Of a stretch of DNA of 64,000 nt, positions 62,589-64,000 are shown piece after piece. A program made the position numbers and the translations under genes. The notes beneath the pieces are model-generated. The model saw only the letters and a program-made list of their open reading frames with translations. It made no database searches and was not told the origin of the DNA. Position 1 is the first letter of the stretch. Each line of letters starts with the position of its first letter. This DNA is from Rhodospirillales bacterium (GTDB taxonomy: Bacteria > Pseudomonadota > Alphaproteobacteria > Rhodospirillales > Rhodospirillaceae), in NCBI GenBank assembly GCA_028281845.1, contig JANQJD010000008.1:186001-250000 (forward strand). Direction: 5' to 3'.

Positions 62589-63979
62589 CTATAGCCGCCT
62601 ATACGACGCGAGAGAAGACATTTTAGTGTCATAAAAACAAAGTAAATGCCACCTATTATAGCAATAAAACCGCCAGCTCCATAAACAACCATATAAAAAT
62701 ATTTGACGGCAGTATCGAGATTCTGTTCTAGACCAGCAGTCTTCCGTGGAACTCCCGCAATACCGGCAGCGAACATGCCGACAGAAAGTACAAGCTGTCC
62801 GCCCCCGTAAAGAAGTAGAGACAAGCGTACCGCCTGTGGCGTTGGACATGGCCTTTGCAGCAATGGCAGAAAAAGCGTGAATGTCATACCCATCACTGCC
62901 AGGTTCACGCCGCTAATGACAGCATGGTAATGTGCCGGTATGCGGGTATCACTGACACCCAGAAAATAGCCAAGGATCCCACCCACTGCAAAGAGCAATA
63001 AGGAGAGAGATAATGACAATGCAGAGATATCAGCCCATAACGGACGTACCATAGCCAAACGCATCGCTATGGTAAAAGATAACATTAAGGGTGCAATAGG
63101 TAAACCAAATTTTAAAAGTTGTGTAAACGATACCCTGTGCTCGAGACTGATAACGTCAAATGCCACATAAAAAAGTACCCCTGACAGAGCAACAACCGCC
63201 AAGCTCCACAGCGCACCGATAAACAAGCGGGGTGGGATACCCCACGCTGTGGCCTGTTCAGTCAAGACCCACCAGATCACCAGCATGAGCATCGTATTAA
63301 CAAACTGCAATATATGGCCGCCACCCCAGAAGAGACGCTCATTCGCTAATGCCGGCTCTATCCAAGCCGGCAGGGCTCTCCACGCAAGAAAAAAACAAAC
63401 AAGAGCGATCAGAAATGTCGTGCCGGTAGCAGCGACGCCATGCTCGAAGGGACCAACGGTATTGTTGACGAGATTGCGCAGTAATCTCAGGACAACTCCT
63501 GATATACCCATGGCCAGTCCTCCAAGCCCGGCATAAAACAGAGGATGAGTCAGGACTGGCACGTAATTATTCAGTGACGCTTCTCCTAAATTAAATACTA
63601 CTGATATGAGCATAAGGAATGAACTTATGACAATTAATATAAGAGAAATTCTCCCTAAAATATTCCACTTTGGATTACCTTCAGTAGAACGGGCAGTTGC
63701 GAGCAGAGCTAACGCCCCAAGAATGCTGAGAAACCAGAGGACGATAGAAAAATCAACGTGAGTAATGACAACCTTTGGGAAAAAATCCTGCCAAGGCCAT
63801 GGGAAGAGTTCCCGCAATACAGGTGTGCGAACGATGACAGCCACCAGTGCTAAGAGACCTGCCACAGCCAGGGCGGCCACGGCAAGTCCCACCCAGCCAT
63901 GCAGCTCCCTTGCTAACGCATGGCTCAGCACTTCAGCGGTGCTATCAGAAAAGGCCTTAGACGATCTTTTGTGCTGCAT
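62585..63979 (-). CDS. haem-copper oxidoreductase subunit I, divergent (ba3-like or NO-reductase-like)
   Basis: Membrane catalytic subunit, 464 residues, about 12 helices. Likely haem ligands are His74 (ITHVDFSIVLWF, low-spin haem), and His350 and His352 in IPAHYHAVISG (high-spin and low-spin haem). His222 in WGGGHILQFVN should be the helix-VI ligand of the second metal. In O2 reductases helix VII supplies a His-His pair and helix VI reads HPEV or HPxVY; here the corresponding place seems to be Glu280-His281 (ISLEHRVSF), and the Tyr after His222 is missing. It is therefore clearly in the superfamily, but whether it reduces O2 or NO is open. The operon continues into the CuA subunit. 21 bases remain to the window edge. 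Confidence 0.82.
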   Translation of the reverse strand: MQHKRSSKAFSDSTAEVLSHALARELHGWVGLAVAALAVAGLLALVAVIVRTPVLRELFPWPWQDFFPKVVITHVDFSIVLWFLSILGALALLATARSTEGNPKWNILGRISLILIVISSFLMLISVVFNLGEASLNNYVPVLTHPLFYAGLGGLAMGISGVVLRLLRNLVNNTVGPFEHGVAATGTTFLIALVCFFLAWRALPAWIEPALANERLFWGGGHILQFVNTMLMLVIWWVLTEQATAWGIPPRLFIGALWSLAVVALSGVLFYVAFDVISLEHRVSFTQLLKFGLPIAPLMLSFTIAMRLAMVRPLWADISALSLSLSLLLFAVGGILGYFLGVSDTRIPAHYHAVISGVNLAVMGMTFTLFLPLLQRPCPTPQAVRLSLLLYGGGQLVLSVGMFAAGIAGVPRKTAGLEQNLDTAVKYFYMVVYGAGGFIAIIGGIYFVFMTLKCLLSRRIGGYR

Positions 63980-64000
63980 TGGACATGCGCTACCGCGTCG

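Overview
This window reads as chromosomal DNA of an alphaproteobacterium, most likely of the order Rhodospirillales. The support is an F1-only ATP synthase operon (atpHAGDC) without F0 genes, a PhaR repressor, squalene-hopene cyclase, the thioredoxin-TPR / LON-domain / Trm112 / DUF971 gene run, a RibA whose N-terminal half is not catalytic RibB, and alphaproteobacterial tRNA-Met, tRNA-Gln and tRNA-Gly genes. Base composition looks moderate, about 50% GC by eye. I found no phage, transposase, rRNA or CRISPR array.

Layout. 1-5.9 kb: truncated propionyl-CoA synthetase, DUF1285 protein with a damaged 5' end, CoA pyrophosphatase, CCA-adding enzyme, YjbQ, CBS protein. 5.9-9.5 kb: nadA-nadC-nadB. 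9.6-14 kb: phaR, phaA, tRNA-Met, SPOR-tailed DD-carboxypeptidase. 14.5-19.9 kb: squalene-hopene cyclase, a decayed BON-domain lipoprotein gene, gshB, folC, tRNA-Gln. 19.9-30.4 kb: fumarate reductase frdABCD, a COQ10-like protein, the rhodoquinone enzyme RquA, dnaE, and a UbiH-type hydroxylase. 30.6-34.6 kb: dcd and the cobalt/nickel importer cbiMNQO. 34.9-39.8 kb: atpHAGDC. 39.8-45.8 kb: tRNA-Gly, trx-TPR/LON/Trm112/DUF971, ribA-rutE, hemW. 45.9-52.7 kb: acnA, htpG, pcm, UDP-glucuronate epimerase-like gene. 53.3-64 kb: feoABC, hldD, lgt, midA-like, thrS-infC, and a two-subunit haem-copper oxidoreductase.

How the genes fit together. The most coherent theme is low-oxygen energy metabolism. E. 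coli-type frdABCD, RquA (ubiquinone to rhodoquinone), a ubiquinone hydroxylase and a COQ10-like quinone-binding protein lie within about 10.5 kb. This suggests rhodoquinol-driven fumarate reduction. FeoABC (ferrous iron), cobalt/nickel import and a haem-copper enzyme lacking the usual helix-VII His pair fit the same picture. The acyl-CoA synthetase and cobalt uptake would be compatible with a B12-dependent propionate route, but that is speculation.

The second theme is erosion. Many spacers of 300-700 bp hold no recognisable gene, at least one gene is a multi-frameshift relic, another has lost its 5' end, and perfect tandem duplications of 11-17 bp recur in spacers and even in coding sequence. 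This looks like a lineage in early to middle genome reduction, perhaps host-associated.
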